A stretch of 64,000 bases of DNA. Origin: Marinomonas aquiplantarum. Its GTDB lineage: Bacteria > Pseudomonadota > Gammaproteobacteria > Pseudomonadales > Marinomonadaceae. Shown here piece after piece: positions 1-12,484 of the stretch (position 1 is its first letter; every line of letters starts with the position of its first letter). Under the pieces are notes generated by a model that was not told the origin of the DNA, did no database searches, and saw only the letters and a list, made by a program, of their open reading frames with translations. Where the stretch lies: the NCBI RefSeq assembly GCF_003314975.1, contig NZ_QNRF01000001.1:558001-622000 (forward strand). The letters run 5' to 3'. The position numbers and the translations under genes are program-made.

Positions 1-23
1 ACCGATCGTCTAGTTAAATGGTT

Positions 24-51
24 AAAAAAACCAGATGAATATCATCTGGTT
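24..51 (-). terminator. Rho-independent terminator of the TetR gene
   Basis: Perfect 10-bp inverted repeat (arms AACCAGATGA and TCATCTGGTT, loop ATA). Read on the minus strand it is followed by a run of T, and it lies just beyond the stop codon of the TetR-family gene. Confidence 0.8.
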
Positions 52-60
52 CACTCCCCG

Positions 61-699
61 TTACTCTGGCTTGAAAATATTTGCTAAATAAAAGGCCATG
101 TAGCTTTCCAATGGCTGACATGACTTTAGTAATCTTGCTCGATGCACTGCGCCTTCCCAACCTAGCCAAAATATTTGTGCCATTTGATTAGCATCGTTGG
201 TAAAAGAGAATGCTCCTTCCGCTTGTCCAGCCAATAAATACTGAGCTAATTTGTCTTGCCAGCTCTGATAACACGCTTGAATTTGTTGATTGAAAACGTC
301 AGACAAGAGCACAGACTCTTGTTCAAGGTTGCCCACTAAACAACCGCGTTTAAAGTCGTGCCGAACCATGCCTTCACAAGCATCTTTTGAAAACTCTACT
401 AACCGTTGCTGGTAGGGGATGTCTTCATTCAACAGAAAGTGATCAAGCTTACGCTCAAAATATTGTTGGTAAGCCTTCAATACAGCTAAACCAAACGCTT
501 CTTTATTGGAAAAATAATGATAAAAAGACCCTTTTGGCACCCCTACGGATTTTAGAATCGGCTCAATACCACTGACCGTAAAGCCTTTTTCCGTCAACAT
601 GGCCATACCAGCTCGCAATAACGCAAATTTGGTATCTTCTATGACCGATGCTTCATTTCTAGGTCGACCACGAGGTCGCTTCGTATTCACTTCAACCAT
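61..699 (-). CDS. TetR/AcrR-family transcriptional regulator
   Basis: Predicted one-component repressor of 212 aa. A basic N-terminus (RPRGRPR) precedes a TetR-type helix-turn-helix at about residues 42-62 (ends GSFYHYFSNKE, the usual recognition-helix pattern). The rest is an alpha-helical ligand-binding and dimerisation domain with the late F-W-L-G-W-E-G-A motif common in AcuR/NemR/YcdC-like members. The frame is open further upstream to 804, but the ATG at 699 is preferred: the longer form would run through the promoter and the palindromic operator at 730-746. No target gene is adjacent except itself, so autoregulation is the simplest reading. Ligand unknown. Confidence 0.85.
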   Translation of the reverse strand: MVEVNTKRPRGRPRNEASVIEDTKFALLRAGMAMLTEKGFTVSGIEPILKSVGVPKGSFYHYFSNKEAFGLAVLKAYQQYFERKLDHFLLNEDIPYQQRLVEFSKDACEGMVRHDFKRGCLVGNLEQESVLLSDVFNQQIQACYQSWQDKLAQYLLAGQAEGAFSFTNDANQMAQIFWLGWEGAVHRARLLKSCQPLESYMAFYLANIFKPE

Positions 700-729
700 G
701 ACACAACCCACTGATTCAATGTTATTAAA

Positions 730-746
730 ATAGACTAGTCGTCTAT
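730..746 (-). promoter_or_regulatory. Palindromic operator in the TetR-gene promoter
   Basis: ATAGACTAGTCGTCTAT has perfect 6-bp arms (ATAGAC/GTCTAT) around 5 bp. It lies about 30 bp upstream of the TetR start, inside the likely -35/-10 spacer on the minus strand. TAGAC-N5-GTCTA resembles sites used by NemR/AcuR-like TetR repressors. Inference: autorepressor site. Confidence 0.6.
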
Positions 747-797
747 AAAATTCAAATGTGAATAAAGCGTCACAAGGATTCAGTGAATACACTGTAT

Positions 798-1160
798 TTA
801 TCAACAGTAAAAAAGCATTTCAACTTACTTTTTGACTTTATTTTCAATTTGTTTTCTGTGGATTGTTTTCTTTTGTTTTTTCGCAAAAACACGCTTAAAA
901 ATAATTTTTTTACTTAAAAAACATAAGCTTAATAAAAAAACTATCTTATAGAACGACTGTTGATAACTTAGGTGATAGGTTGAAAAAAAGTTTTGCACAG
1001 TTTTTAATAAAAAAGGAACCTAAAATCCTTTCTGTATAACTCACTTACTTATACACAAGAATGAATTATCGACATAACAGGAAGAGAAGCCCTTTTATCA
1101 CATCTTGTTATGTTTATAACTTAATGAAAATAAAGATTTTTTAGTGCTTATTAACAGATT
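798..1160. other. AT-rich gap with DnaA-box-like nonamers (possible origin)
   Basis: Non-coding stretch between the TetR gene and mnmG. TTATACACA (1049-1057) exactly matches the TTATNCACA DnaA-box form. Near matches are TTATCAACA at 798-806, its reverse complement TGTTGATAA at 958-966, TGTGGATTG at 857-865 (reverse strand) and TTATTAACA at 1148-1156. A stretch at about 890-950 is almost entirely A/T, suitable for duplex unwinding. The gap next to mnmG is the oriC position in Escherichia coli and Vibrio. In pseudomonads oriC is instead near dnaA, so this may be a secondary or vestigial origin. No GATC clustering was seen. Confidence 0.4.
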
Positions 1161-1352
1161 TTGGCTTGCTATATAGACATAACATTAATAAAAAACACTA
1201 TATATACTTCTTTATTTAATAATATTGATGACCGGATAAAGCGGACGTGCATCCCTTTCTTTTTCAAAATTAGCCTTTATACTAGGCGCCCTTATCCGAA
1301 GTTGATCGTTTTTTATTCATTTATTCTACTTACTAGTAATATCGAGGTTCCC

Positions 1353-3242
1353 GTGGATTTCCCAAGCCGCTTTGATGTGATTGTGGTGGGTGGCGGACAT
1401 GCCGGCACTGAAGCCGCTTTGGCTGCTGCTCGTATGGGGGTGAAAACCCTTCTGCTGTCGCACAACATTGAAACTTTAGGACAGATGTCCTGTAACCCAG
1501 CCATAGGTGGTATTGGGAAGTCCCACTTAGTGAAAGAAATTGATGCTTTGGACGGCGCAATGGCACTGGCGACAGATCAAGCTGGAATTCAATTTCGAAC
1601 CTTGAATTCCCGCAAAGGTCCGGCAGTTCGCGCTACTCGTGCTCAAGCCGATCGAATTTTGTATAAAGCGGCAATACGTCACCAACTTGAAAACCAAGAA
1701 AATCTTTGGTTATTTCAACAGTCTGTTGAAGACTTGATCGTTGAAGACGGTGCGGCTCGCGGGGTTATTACTCAAACAGGCATTCGTTTTAATAGTAAAA
1801 CCGTCGTATTAACCGCTGGTACATTCCTTGGTGGCGTGATTCATATCGGTCTGCAAAATCATGCTGGTGGTCGAGCAGGGGATCCTCCTTCCATTGGCTT
1901 GGCGGAAAAATTGCGAGCACTGCCTTTCCAAGTAGATCGACTAAAAACAGGAACGCCTCCTAGAATTGATGCGCGATCAGTAGATTTTTCTCAAATGCAG
2001 CCACAGCCTGGCGATGACATCACGCCGGTGATGTCTTACATGGGAAGTCGAGATCTACACCCTCGTCAAATTGAATGCTTCATCACGCATACCAATGAAC
2101 GTACTCACGATATTATTCGTAGTGGTATGGATCGTTCTCCGATGTACACAGGTGTGATTGAAGGGGTTGGTCCTCGTTATTGCCCGTCGATTGAAGATAA
2201 AATTGTGCGTTTTGCGGACAAGAATTCCCATCAAATTTTCATTGAACCGGAAGGACTCACGACGCACGAATTGTACCCAAATGGTATTTCGACTTCATTG
2301 CCATTCGATGTACAAATTGAGCTTGTTCGTTCAATGAAAGGTATGGAAAACGCGCATATAACGCGACCAGGTTATGCCATTGAGTATGATTATTTTAATC
2401 CACAAGGCTTAAAATATTCGCTAGAAACCAAACACATGCCAGGTCTGTTCTTTGCCGGTCAAATTAATGGTACGACAGGCTATGAAGAAGCGGGTGCGCA
2501 AGGCTTATTAGCGGGTGCAAATGCGGCGTTATTGGCACAAGAAAAAGCCCCTTGGACACCTCGAAGAGACGAAGCTTACCTCGGAGTTTTGGTTGACGAT
2601 TTGATTACCATGGGTACCAAAGAACCGTATCGCATGTTTACTAGTCGTGCGGAATATCGCCTGATTCTTCGTGAAGACAATGCGGACATGCGTTTAACTG
2701 AGAAAGGGCGGGAAATTGGCTTAGTGTCTGATGCTCGTTGGGCGGCTTTCTGTCAAAAACGCGAAGCCATTGAACAAGAAACACAGCGCTTAAAATCCAG
2801 CTGGATTGTGCCAAATTCTGCGGAAGCTGAGGCCATTAATCCTAAATTAGAAACGCCAATCAGTCATGAATACAGCTTATTGGATTTATTGAAACGTCCT
2901 GGCATTGTTTATGAGGACATTGCAAATCTAAAAAACAGTCCTGAGCAGAGTGTTGATGAACAAGTTTCAGAACAAGTTCAAATTACCGTGAAATACGCGG
3001 GCTATATCGCTCGTCAGGCAGAAGACATTGAGCGCTTACGTCGCCAAGAAAATACGCCATTACCTGCGGATTTGGACTACAGCCAAATGGAAGGTTTATC
3101 GAATGAGATCAAACAAAAATTAAACGAAGCGCGCCCTGAAAGTCTTGCGGCTGCGTCTAGAATACAAGGTGTGACGCCAGCTGCGGTGTCCTTATTGTTA
3201 ATTCATTTGAAAAAGCGTGCCATTGCTAAGAAAAGTGCCTAA
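1353..3242 (+). CDS. mnmG: tRNA uridine-5-carboxymethylaminomethyl(34) synthesis enzyme MnmG (GidA)
   Basis: FAD protein that, with MnmE, adds the carboxymethylaminomethyl group to wobble U34 of certain tRNAs. The dinucleotide-binding motif GGGHAGTE is at residues 13-20, followed by the [10 protein letters not shown] signature near residue 47, and the helical C-terminal domain ends with a [15 protein letters not shown] segment. The start chosen is GTG at 1353, preceded by GAGG at 1344-1347. It gives 629 aa, the usual family length; the frame is open upstream to 1161 but that part has no family similarity. It heads mnmG-rsmG-parA-parB. mnmE is not adjacent, since the gene upstream is the TetR regulator. 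Confidence 0.97.
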   Translation: MDFPSRFDVIVVGGGHAGTEAALAAARMGVKTLLLSHNIETLGQMSCNPAIGGIGKSHLVKEIDALDGAMALATDQAGIQFRTLNSRKGPAVRATRAQADRILYKAAIRHQLENQENLWLFQQSVEDLIVEDGAARGVITQTGIRFNSKTVVLTAGTFLGGVIHIGLQNHAGGRAGDPPSIGLAEKLRALPFQVDRLKTGTPPRIDARSVDFSQMQPQPGDDITPVMSYMGSRDLHPRQIECFITHTNERTHDIIRSGMDRSPMYTGVIEGVGPRYCPSIEDKIVRFADKNSHQIFIEPEGLTTHELYPNGISTSLPFDVQIELVRSMKGMENAHITRPGYAIEYDYFNPQGLKYSLETKHMPGLFFAGQINGTTGYEEAGAQGLLAGANAALLAQEKAPWTPRRDEAYLGVLVDDLITMGTKEPYRMFTSRAEYRLILREDNADMRLTEKGREIGLVSDARWAAFCQKREAIEQETQRLKSSWIVPNSAEAEAINPKLETPISHEYSLLDLLKRPGIVYEDIANLKNSPEQSVDEQVSEQVQITVKYAGYIARQAEDIERLRRQENTPLPADLDYSQMEGLSNEIKQKLNEARPESLAAASRIQGVTPAAVSLLLIHLKKRAIAKKSA

Positions 3243-3281
3243 AATCAGCAATCGAAATTTGCCAATTTAAACGGATCGATT

Positions 3282-3908
3282 GTGACGCACTTTGATACCA
3301 TCCAAAAAGGCGCCCAACAAATGGGCGCTGCTTTATCCGAAGACACCATTCAACGCCTTGTAAGTTATCTTGCAATGTTGGAAAAATGGAATAAAGCCTA
3401 TAACTTGACCGCTATTCGTGATGTTGAACAAATGATTTCCTTGCATTTGCTCGACAGTTTGGCGACCTTACCTTACATTACTGGTGAAAAAATCATCGAT
3501 GTGGGCACTGGACCAGGTTTACCTGGTATGGTGCTTGCTATATGTTATCCTGACAAAGCTTTCACTTTGTTAGACAGTAATGGCAAAAAAACTCGATTTT
3601 TAACTCAAGTTAAAATGGAATTAGGCGTTGAGAATGTCACGGTAGCCAATGAGCGAGTTGAAAAGCATCCGCATCAGGGTGACTACGATCATGTTATTTC
3701 AAGGGCCTTTGCCTCTTTGCAAGACATGATCAATTGGACTTTGCCTCTTCCTAAACAATCGGGTAACTTTTTAGCGATGAAGGGTGTATACCCTTATGAG
3801 GAAATAGCGGCACTGCCGAAAGAGGTAGAAGTACTTTCGATAGATCCTCTTTCCGTGCCAAGTGTTCAGGCAGAGCGCCATATGGTTGTAATGGCGCGTA
3901 AAGGATAA
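3282..3908 (+). CDS. rsmG: 16S rRNA (guanine-527 N7)-methyltransferase RsmG (GidB)
   Basis: SAM-dependent methyltransferase that makes m7G527 in 16S rRNA. The SAM-binding loop DVGTGPGLPG lies near residues 73-82, and the upstream LEKWNKAYNLTA segment is typical of the family. Length 208 aa, as usual. It starts with GTG, 39 bp after mnmG, and ends 3 bp before parA, so the ribosome-binding site of parA (AAAGGA) lies inside its last codons. This suggests translational coupling. Confidence 0.96.
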   Translation: MTHFDTIQKGAQQMGAALSEDTIQRLVSYLAMLEKWNKAYNLTAIRDVEQMISLHLLDSLATLPYITGEKIIDVGTGPGLPGMVLAICYPDKAFTLLDSNGKKTRFLTQVKMELGVENVTVANERVEKHPHQGDYDHVISRAFASLQDMINWTLPLPKQSGNFLAMKGVYPYEEIAALPKEVEVLSIDPLSVPSVQAERHMVVMARKG

Positions 3909-3911
3909 AGC

Positions 3912-4679
3912 ATGGCTAGAATCATCGCAGTGACAAATCAAAAAGGTGGCGTAGGCAAGACGACAACATGTGTCAACTTGGCAGCCTCTCTGACCGCTAT
4001 GAAGCGTCGAGTATTGCTTATTGATTTGGATCCACAAGGAAACGCGACAACAGGCAGCGGTCTCAGCAAAGAAGAATTAGACACCAGTGTCTATGATGTG
4101 CTGGTGGGGTCTCATGGTGTCAAAGACGTTATGAAAAAATGCTCACCTGGTGATTACTGGGTGTTGCCTGCTAATGGTGATTTGACGGGAGCGGAAGTGG
4201 CTCTGTTGGATTTACCAAGTAAGGAAACTCGCTTGCGAGCTGGTCTTTATGAAGTGGACAATGATTTCGACTACATTTTGTTGGACTGTCCGCCAGCCTT
4301 AAATATGCTGACCGTTAATGCCCTCGCTGCATCGCAAGGCGTGTTGATTCCAGTACAATGTGAATACTATGCCCTTGAAGGTTTAACCGCATTATTGCAA
4401 ACCATAGAGCGCATTACCCAAGCATTAAACCCTTCTTTAGAGGTCGAAGGTATCCTACGAACCATGTATGATCCCCGTCCTAGTTTGACTCATGATGTGT
4501 CGGTACAGTTGCATAAATACTTTGGTAATAAGGTGTACGACACTGTGATCCCAAGAAACATTCGATTGGCTGAGTCACCCAGCTATGGTCTACCAGTACT
4601 GCATTATGAAAAGCAGTCTCGTGGTGCCATCGCGTATTTGGCGCTCGCTGGTGAATTTATTCGTAAACGAGCGGCGTAA
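3912..4679 (+). CDS. parA: Chromosome-partitioning ATPase ParA (Soj)
   Basis: Deviant-Walker ATPase that moves ParB-parS complexes for chromosome segregation. The motif KGGVGKTTT begins at residue 11 with the signature lysine. DLDPQGNAT near residue 39 and LLDCPPAL further on are the other nucleotide-site motifs. At 255 aa with no N-terminal HTH it belongs to the chromosomal Soj type, not the longer plasmid type. It is followed 46 bp later by parB. Confidence 0.96.
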   Translation: MARIIAVTNQKGGVGKTTTCVNLAASLTAMKRRVLLIDLDPQGNATTGSGLSKEELDTSVYDVLVGSHGVKDVMKKCSPGDYWVLPANGDLTGAEVALLDLPSKETRLRAGLYEVDNDFDYILLDCPPALNMLTVNALAASQGVLIPVQCEYYALEGLTALLQTIERITQALNPSLEVEGILRTMYDPRPSLTHDVSVQLHKYFGNKVYDTVIPRNIRLAESPSYGLPVLHYEKQSRGAIAYLALAGEFIRKRAA

Positions 4680-4725
4680 TTAGGTTGAAATCAAACCTGC
4701 TTTAATTGCAATTAAGGTTAATGAA

Positions 4726-5625
4726 ATGACGATGAAAAAAAGAGGCCTAGGTCGAGGTTTAGATGCGTTATTGGCACCTCAAACGAGTGTGACCAAAGAC
4801 ATAGATAATGACTCGGCAGAAGATCAGATTAAAGGGCTGACTTATTTACCTGTTGATTGGCTGTCTAAGGGTAAGTTCCAACCTCGTCGTGACATGAATA
4901 CCGCGCAACTTGAAGATCTTGCGGCCTCCATTCGCACTCAAGGCATTATGCAGCCTATTGTGGTACGTCCAATCAGTGGTGGCGGGGCAGATCAATATGA
5001 AATTATTGCTGGTGAGCGTCGCTGGCGTGCGGCGAAATTAGCTGGTTTAGAGCAAGTGCCAGTGATTGTGCGTCATGTGGAAGACGCTGATGCAGTGGTG
5101 CTGGCGTTGATTGAAAACATTCAACGTGAAGACTTAAACCCAGTAGAAGAAGCCTTGGCTTTACAGCGATTGGTTGAAGATTTCCATTTAACGCAACAAG
5201 AAGTCGCGGATACTGTCGGTAAGTCTCGTTCTGCGGTCGCTAATCTATTGCGTTTACTTGGTTTGACGCCAGAGGTTAGACGTCTGTTGGAGCATGGTGA
5301 TATTGAAATGGGTCATGCTCGTGCTTTGTTACCATTAGAGCACGATAAACAAATTCAGGCTGCGTCACAGGTGGTGACGAAATCTTTGTCGGTTAGAGAA
5401 ACGGAAAGATTGGCGAAGAATTATCAGGTCAGTAGTGATAACTCGACTGAAAGTAAGCCTACTCTGCCTGATTTGAGTGCAGAAGCCGAACGCATTAGCC
5501 AAAAAATCAATGCCGCGGTGAAAATTCAGCCAAGTGCGAAAGGAAAAGGCAAGTTAGTCATTGAGTATCGTAACCCTGAACACTTGGAGCTCTTAATTAG
5601 CGAGTTATTAGAGCAAAAAGGCTAA
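4726..5625 (+). CDS. parB: Chromosome-partitioning protein ParB (Spo0J)
   Basis: CTP-dependent DNA clamp that loads at parS. An N-terminal ParA-contacting stretch (KKRGLGRGLDALL) precedes the ParB/Srx nucleotide domain, with the GERRWRA and ENIQRE motifs. Next is the HTH that reads parS (LTQQEVADTVGKSRSAVANLLRLL), and a C-terminal dimer domain follows (about residues 245-299). Two in-frame ATGs lie 6 bp apart (4726 and 4732) and either may be used. I found no consensus parS (TGTTTCACGTGAAACA) in this window, so the sites must lie elsewhere or be degenerate. Confidence 0.95.
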   Translation: MTMKKRGLGRGLDALLAPQTSVTKDIDNDSAEDQIKGLTYLPVDWLSKGKFQPRRDMNTAQLEDLAASIRTQGIMQPIVVRPISGGGADQYEIIAGERRWRAAKLAGLEQVPVIVRHVEDADAVVLALIENIQREDLNPVEEALALQRLVEDFHLTQQEVADTVGKSRSAVANLLRLLGLTPEVRRLLEHGDIEMGHARALLPLEHDKQIQAASQVVTKSLSVRETERLAKNYQVSSDNSTESKPTLPDLSAEAERISQKINAAVKIQPSAKGKGKLVIEYRNPEHLELLISELLEQKG

Positions 5626-5667
5626 TTTATTAGAAATGTGTATTTTTGTATCAAAGATCAGAGCATT

Positions 5668-5694
5668 TTAAAGTGATTTAGCCGATCACTTTAA
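5668..5694 (+). other. Stem-loop between parB and the atp promoter
   Basis: Perfect 10-bp inverted repeat (TTAAAGTGAT/ATCACTTTAA, 7-nt loop) directly upstream of the atp -35 hexamer. It lacks a following T-run, so it is either a weak terminator for parB or a protein-binding site at the promoter. Confidence 0.5.
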
Positions 5695-5695
5695 G

Positions 5696-5724
5696 TTGAA
5701 CCTCGTCGCTATTACCCCTATAAT
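5696..5724 (+). promoter_or_regulatory. Sigma70-type promoter of the atp operon
   Basis: TTGAAC (5696-5701), a 17-bp spacer and TATAAT (5719-5724), 65 bp before the atpI start. A close match to consensus with ideal spacing. Confidence 0.75.
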
Positions 5725-5788
5725 GCCTCGAATTTTATAAATCGCCACATTGGTTGCACTTTTTTAGTGCGATATAGAGAGTTTAGAA

Positions 5789-6196
5789 ATGGGGAATCAA
5801 AAACCGCGTCGCGCTAGTGAAATCCTTAGCGCAAAAAAGAAAGCGGTGTTGCGTTTCTTGCTGTTACAAGTATTTTTTTCTATTTTTACTGCGCTGGGAA
5901 TTTTTTTTATTGCCGGTGGTTTGTATGGGTACTCTTTTATTCTGGGGGCCCTGTCCAGCATTATCCCGAGCATGTTTATGGCATGGCGGATGTTTGGTAA
6001 AAAAGGCACGCAGCCGGCGAAAGAAATGGTCAGAACATTTTATCGTGGAGAAGCAAGTAAATTGGCTATGACAGTGTGTTTGTTGTCGCTGGTTTTTCTA
6101 CTGATAAAACCCTTGTCTGCGGGGGCTTTTTTCGCAGGTTTTGGGATCGCTATATTGAGTCACTGGCTCAGCCCTATTTTATTGCGAAACGCATAA
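5789..6196 (+). CDS. atpI: ATP synthase accessory protein AtpI
   Basis: Small inner-membrane protein of 135 aa with four predicted hydrophobic segments and a basic N-terminus. It is the usual first gene of the atp operon. Family members help assemble the c-ring and are not part of the final enzyme. The sequence is poorly conserved, as is normal for AtpI, and the assignment rests on size, topology and position. Followed by atpB. Confidence 0.85.
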   Translation: MGNQKPRRASEILSAKKKAVLRFLLLQVFFSIFTALGIFFIAGGLYGYSFILGALSSIIPSMFMAWRMFGKKGTQPAKEMVRTFYRGEASKLAMTVCLLSLVFLLIKPLSAGAFFAGFGIAILSHWLSPILLRNA

Positions 6197-6230
6197 AATT
6201 TGTGGGCATAAAAAGAATTTTAATCATTGA

Positions 6231-7097
<867 letters not shown>

Positions 7098-7133
7098 AAG
7101 TGTGTTCTTAAAGTAATAATTTTTTAAATCTAA

Positions 7134-7415
<282 letters not shown>

Positions 7416-7417
7416 TA

Positions 7418-7437
7418 TTCTGCAAAACTTTGCAGAA
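7418..7437 (+). other. Stem-loop directly after atpE
   Basis: Perfect 9-bp inverted repeat (TTCTGCAAA/TTTGCAGAA) with a very tight loop, starting 2 bp after the atpE stop. No T-run follows, so it is more likely an mRNA 3'-end stabiliser or partial attenuator than a full terminator. Confidence 0.6.
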
Positions 7438-7472
7438 ATAAATTTTAAACGACTAAAAGCGAGGGTATTAGC

Positions 7473-7943
7473 GTGAATTTAAATCTCACACTTGTAGGCC
7501 AAGCTATCTCGTTTGCCATTTTCGTCTGGTTCTGCATGAAATTTGTGTGGCCACCAGTGATTGCTGCGCTTGAAGAGCGTAGCAAGAAAATTGCAGACGG
7601 TTTGGAAGCAGCGAATCGTGCCTCACGTGATCTTGAATTGGCTCAAGAACAAGCCGATAAGATTTTACGTGACAGCAAAGAGAACGCGGCCGAGATTATT
7701 GAACAAGCCAACAAACGTGCGAACCAAATGATCGACGAGGCAAAAGAGCAAGTAATCGCTGACGGTAAACGTCTGCGTGAAGCGGCTCAAGCTGAAATAG
7801 AGCAAGATGCATTGCGTGCTAAAGAAGCATTGCGTGCTCAGGTTTCTGCTCTAGCATTTGCCGGTGCCGAGAAAATTTTGGGAGCCACCATTGACGAAAA
7901 AGCACATAGCGAGATCGTTGAACAGCTCGCCAAAGAGCTTTAA
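7473..7943 (+). CDS. atpF: ATP synthase subunit b
   Basis: Peripheral-stalk subunit, 156 aa, the standard length. One N-terminal membrane helix (about residues 8-26) is followed by a long charged, Ala/Glu/Lys-rich coiled coil that dimerises and reaches subunit delta. It starts with GTG in a GAGGG context. atpH follows after 11 bp. Confidence 0.96.
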   Translation: MNLNLTLVGQAISFAIFVWFCMKFVWPPVIAALEERSKKIADGLEAANRASRDLELAQEQADKILRDSKENAAEIIEQANKRANQMIDEAKEQVIADGKRLREAAQAEIEQDALRAKEALRAQVSALAFAGAEKILGATIDEKAHSEIVEQLAKEL

Positions 7944-7954
7944 GCGAGGGTCTA

Positions 7955-8491
7955 ATGGCTGAATTAAAAACAGTCGCGCGACCGTATGCCAAAGCGGCTT
8001 TTGAAGTAGCGAAAGAGCAAGGTCAGATTGCACAATGGGCGGATATGCTTGGCATATTGGCTGCTGTGACAACCGAACCTAAGCTTCATCAAGCACTTGA
8101 AAATCCCGCTTTTAGTGCGGAAGAAAAGGCAAACGCTCTAGCTGATGTTTGTGCAGAAGTAGCAACAGAGCAAGGAAAAGCATTTTTGCTAGCCCTTGCT
8201 GAGAATAAGCGTTTAGCGCTTCTTCCAGCTATTTCAGAACTTTTTGTTTTGTTTAAACTGAATTATGAGAAAGCCGTAAATGTTGAATTTACAACGGCTT
8301 TTGATTTATCAGCAGAACAAACACAAGCATTAGCGGATTCATTGAGTAAAAAGTTGGACCGTACTGTCAACTTAACCAGTGAAACAGACGTAAGCCTAAT
8401 TGGTGGCGTGGTTATCCGTACCGGTGACTTAATCATCGACGGTTCAGTACGCGGTAAATTAGCGAAACTGTCCGAGGCGATAAACTCCTAG
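7955..8491 (+). CDS. atpH: ATP synthase subunit delta
   Basis: F1 subunit that ties the b dimer to the top of the alpha3beta3 head. 178 aa. The N-terminal helical bundle begins with TVARPYAKAAFEVA, and the conserved C-terminal IGGVVIRTGDLIIDGSVRGKL pattern is present. Lies between atpF and atpA with short gaps. Confidence 0.96.
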   Translation: MAELKTVARPYAKAAFEVAKEQGQIAQWADMLGILAAVTTEPKLHQALENPAFSAEEKANALADVCAEVATEQGKAFLLALAENKRLALLPAISELFVLFKLNYEKAVNVEFTTAFDLSAEQTQALADSLSKKLDRTVNLTSETDVSLIGGVVIRTGDLIIDGSVRGKLAKLSEAINS

Positions 8492-8529
8492 TGTTCCGTT
8501 AAGTCGAAACCAGGGTTGAGGAATTTAGC

Positions 8530-10074
8530 ATGCAGCAACTGAATCCATCTGAGATCAGCGAGATTATCAAGAAGCGCATCGAGAACCTCGATGTTTCTTC
8601 TGATGCCCAGAATGAGGGCACAATTGTCAGCGTGGCAGACGGTATCGTTCTGATCCACGGTCTGGCAGATGTTATGTACGGGGAAATGATTGAATTCCCT
8701 GGTGGTGTTTACGGTATGGCCTTGAACCTAGAGCGTGACTCTGTAGGTGCGGTTGTATTGGGTAACTACCAAGACCTAGTTGAAGGTCAAAAAGTAAAAT
8801 GTACAGGTCGTATTTTAGAAGTTCCAGTAGGACCTGAATTGCTAGGCCGCGTAGTTGACGCTTTAGGTAATCCTATTGACGGCAAAGGCGCAGTTGACGC
8901 AAAACTAACTGACAAAGTCGAGAAAGTTGCGCCTGGCGTAATCGACCGTCAGTCAGTTGATCAACCAATCCAAACGGGTTACAAGGCAATTGATGCCATG
9001 GTACCGGTAGGCCGTGGTCAACGTGAGTTGATCATCGGTGACCGTCAGGTCGGTAAAACGGCTTTGGCGATCGACACCATTATTGCTCAGAAACACAGTG
9101 GCATTAAATGTGTGTACGTTGCGATTGGTCAAAAACAATCTACTATTGCAAACGTTGTACGTAAGCTTGAAGAAGCTGGCGCGATGGAATACACCACTGT
9201 GGTTGCAGCTGGTGCTTCTGATCCTGCGTCTATGCTGTTCCTTGCGCCATACACCGGTTGTTCAATGGGTGAATACTTCCGTGACCGCGGTGAAGATGCA
9301 TTGATCATTTATGATGATTTGACCAAGCAAGCTTGGGCTTACCGTCAAATCTCTTTGCTACTTCGTCGTCCACCAGGTCGTGAAGCTTACCCAGGTGATG
9401 TTTTCTATCTTCACTCTCGTCTTCTTGAGCGTGCTTCTCGTGTTAGTGCAGACTATGTTGAGAAGTTCACTAACGGTGAAGTAAAAGGCCAAACTGGCTC
9501 TTTGACTGCTTTGCCTATCATCGAGACACAAGGTGGTGACGTATCTGCGTTCGTACCAACTAACGTAATCTCCATCACAGATGGTCAGATTTTCCTTGAA
9601 ACGAGCTTATTCAACTCTGGTATTCGTCCAGCGATGAACGCCGGTATTTCCGTTTCTCGTGTAGGTGGTGCAGCGCAAACTAAGATCGTTAAGAAACTTG
9701 GTGGCGGTATTCGTCTTGCTTTGGCTCAGTATCGTGAATTGGCGGCGTTCGCTCAGTTCGCATCTGACCTAGACGAAGCAACTCGTAAGCAGTTAGAACA
9801 CGGTAAGCAGGTAACTGAACTGATGAAACAGAAGCAGTTCTCTCCAATGCCTGTTGCTGATATGGGTGTTGTTCTTTACGCTGCTAATGATGGCTACCTT
9901 GAAGATGTTGAAACAAGCAAGATTGCCGGTTTTGAAAGTTCTTTGTTGAGCTACATGAACAGCGAACACGCTGATCTAATGGCTGACATTAACAAAACAG
10001 GTAATTTTAACGGCGAGATTGAAGCGACATTTAAAGCGGCAATCGAGAAGTTTAAAGCGACACAAACTTGGTAA
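8530..10074 (+). CDS. atpA: ATP synthase subunit alpha
   Basis: Non-catalytic nucleotide-binding subunit of F1, 514 aa. Walker A GDRQVGKT is at residues 170-177, and the SVSRVGG segment carries the arginine that reaches into the catalytic site of beta. The N-terminal beta-barrel and C-terminal helical domain are complete. A GAGG ribosome-binding site lies upstream of the ATG, and a 10-bp stem-loop lies just downstream. Confidence 0.98.
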   Translation: MQQLNPSEISEIIKKRIENLDVSSDAQNEGTIVSVADGIVLIHGLADVMYGEMIEFPGGVYGMALNLERDSVGAVVLGNYQDLVEGQKVKCTGRILEVPVGPELLGRVVDALGNPIDGKGAVDAKLTDKVEKVAPGVIDRQSVDQPIQTGYKAIDAMVPVGRGQRELIIGDRQVGKTALAIDTIIAQKHSGIKCVYVAIGQKQSTIANVVRKLEEAGAMEYTTVVAAGASDPASMLFLAPYTGCSMGEYFRDRGEDALIIYDDLTKQAWAYRQISLLLRRPPGREAYPGDVFYLHSRLLERASRVSADYVEKFTNGEVKGQTGSLTALPIIETQGGDVSAFVPTNVISITDGQIFLETSLFNSGIRPAMNAGISVSRVGGAAQTKIVKKLGGGIRLALAQYRELAAFAQFASDLDEATRKQLEHGKQVTELMKQKQFSPMPVADMGVVLYAANDGYLEDVETSKIAGFESSLLSYMNSEHADLMADINKTGNFNGEIEATFKAAIEKFKATQTW

Positions 10075-10080
10075 TGTTGT

Positions 10081-10108
10081 TGGTGACAAGTCTTTGATCT
10101 TGTCACCA
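10081..10108 (+). other. Stem-loop directly after atpA
   Basis: Perfect 10-bp inverted repeat (TGGTGACAAG/CTTGTCACCA, 8-nt loop) beginning 6 bp after the atpA stop. No T-run follows, so readthrough into atpG is expected. Confidence 0.65.
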
Positions 10109-10155
10109 TCTTCTTGCAGTTTGTGAAATAACATTCTCACAAGGGCAGTTCTATT

Positions 10156-11016
10156 ATGGCAGTCGGAAAAGAGATACGTACTCAGATTTCGAGCATTAAC
10201 AATACGCGTAAAATTACTCGTGCCATGGAAAAAGTGGCCGCTAGTAAGACGCGTAAAGCTCAGGATCGTATGGCCGCTTCTCGTCCGTATGCGGAACGAA
10301 TTCGCCAAGTTGTTGGTCATTTGGCCAACGCGAATCCTGAGTATAAACACCGTTACCTTACCGAGCGTGAGGCGAAGCGTGTTGGTTATATCGTAATCTC
10401 TTCTGATCGTGGTTTGTGTGGTGGCTTAAACGTAAACGTGTTTAAAGCGGCTATCAAAGATATGAAACAGTTTGCTGATTCAGGTGTTGAAATTGACATC
10501 TGTGCTATTGGCTCAAAAGCCGTTTCATTCTTTCGCAACTACGGCGGAAATGTAACAGCCGCCTACACAGGTTTAGGTGATGCACCTAAAGCCGACGATT
10601 TAGTCGGTAGTGTGAAGGTCATGTTAGACGCATTTGATGATGGTCGAATTGATCAATTGTTTGTGGTCTCTAACGAGTTCGTGAATACCATGACTCAGAA
10701 GCCAACAGTTGAACAGCTTTTACCATTAAAAGCGGAAGAGAATACAGAGTTACAGCACCACTGGGATTACATCTATGAGCCTGAAGCCGTTGAAATTTTG
10801 AACGAGTTATTGGTTCGCTATATTGAATCTCAAGTGTATCAATCAGTGGTTGAGAACATTGCATGTGAACAAGCAGCTCGTATGCTTGCGATGAAAAATG
10901 CAACGGACAACGCTGGTGATATCATTGATGAATTACAGCTGGTGTACAACAAGGCTCGTCAAGCAGCGATTACTCAGGAAATTTCTGAGATAGTCAGCGG
11001 CGCGGCAGCGGTTTAA
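10156..11016 (+). CDS. atpG: ATP synthase subunit gamma
   Basis: Central rotor shaft of F1, 286 aa. The N-terminal helix [20 protein letters not shown] and the C-terminal helix ([17 protein letters not shown]) form the coiled coil inside the alpha3beta3 barrel. Between them is the Rossmann-like domain with the [11 protein letters not shown] motif. All expected landmarks are present. Confidence 0.97.
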   Translation: MAVGKEIRTQISSINNTRKITRAMEKVAASKTRKAQDRMAASRPYAERIRQVVGHLANANPEYKHRYLTEREAKRVGYIVISSDRGLCGGLNVNVFKAAIKDMKQFADSGVEIDICAIGSKAVSFFRNYGGNVTAAYTGLGDAPKADDLVGSVKVMLDAFDDGRIDQLFVVSNEFVNTMTQKPTVEQLLPLKAEENTELQHHWDYIYEPEAVEILNELLVRYIESQVYQSVVENIACEQAARMLAMKNATDNAGDIIDELQLVYNKARQAAITQEISEIVSGAAAV

Positions 11017-11031
11017 GGTATTAGGTATTAA

Positions 11032-12420
<1,389 letters not shown>

Positions 12421-12430
12421 CCATTACGCC

Positions 12431-12461
12431 TAGCAAGAGTGCTGTTTGAGCACTTTTGCTA
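12431..12461 (+). other. Stem-loop between atpD and atpC
   Basis: 13-bp inverted repeat (TAGCAAGAGTGCT/AGCACTTTTGCTA) with one G-U pair in RNA and a 5-nt loop, starting 10 bp after the atpD stop. No T-run follows. Confidence 0.65.
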
Positions 12462-12484
12462 AGCATGACTAAGAGAGGCAACTT

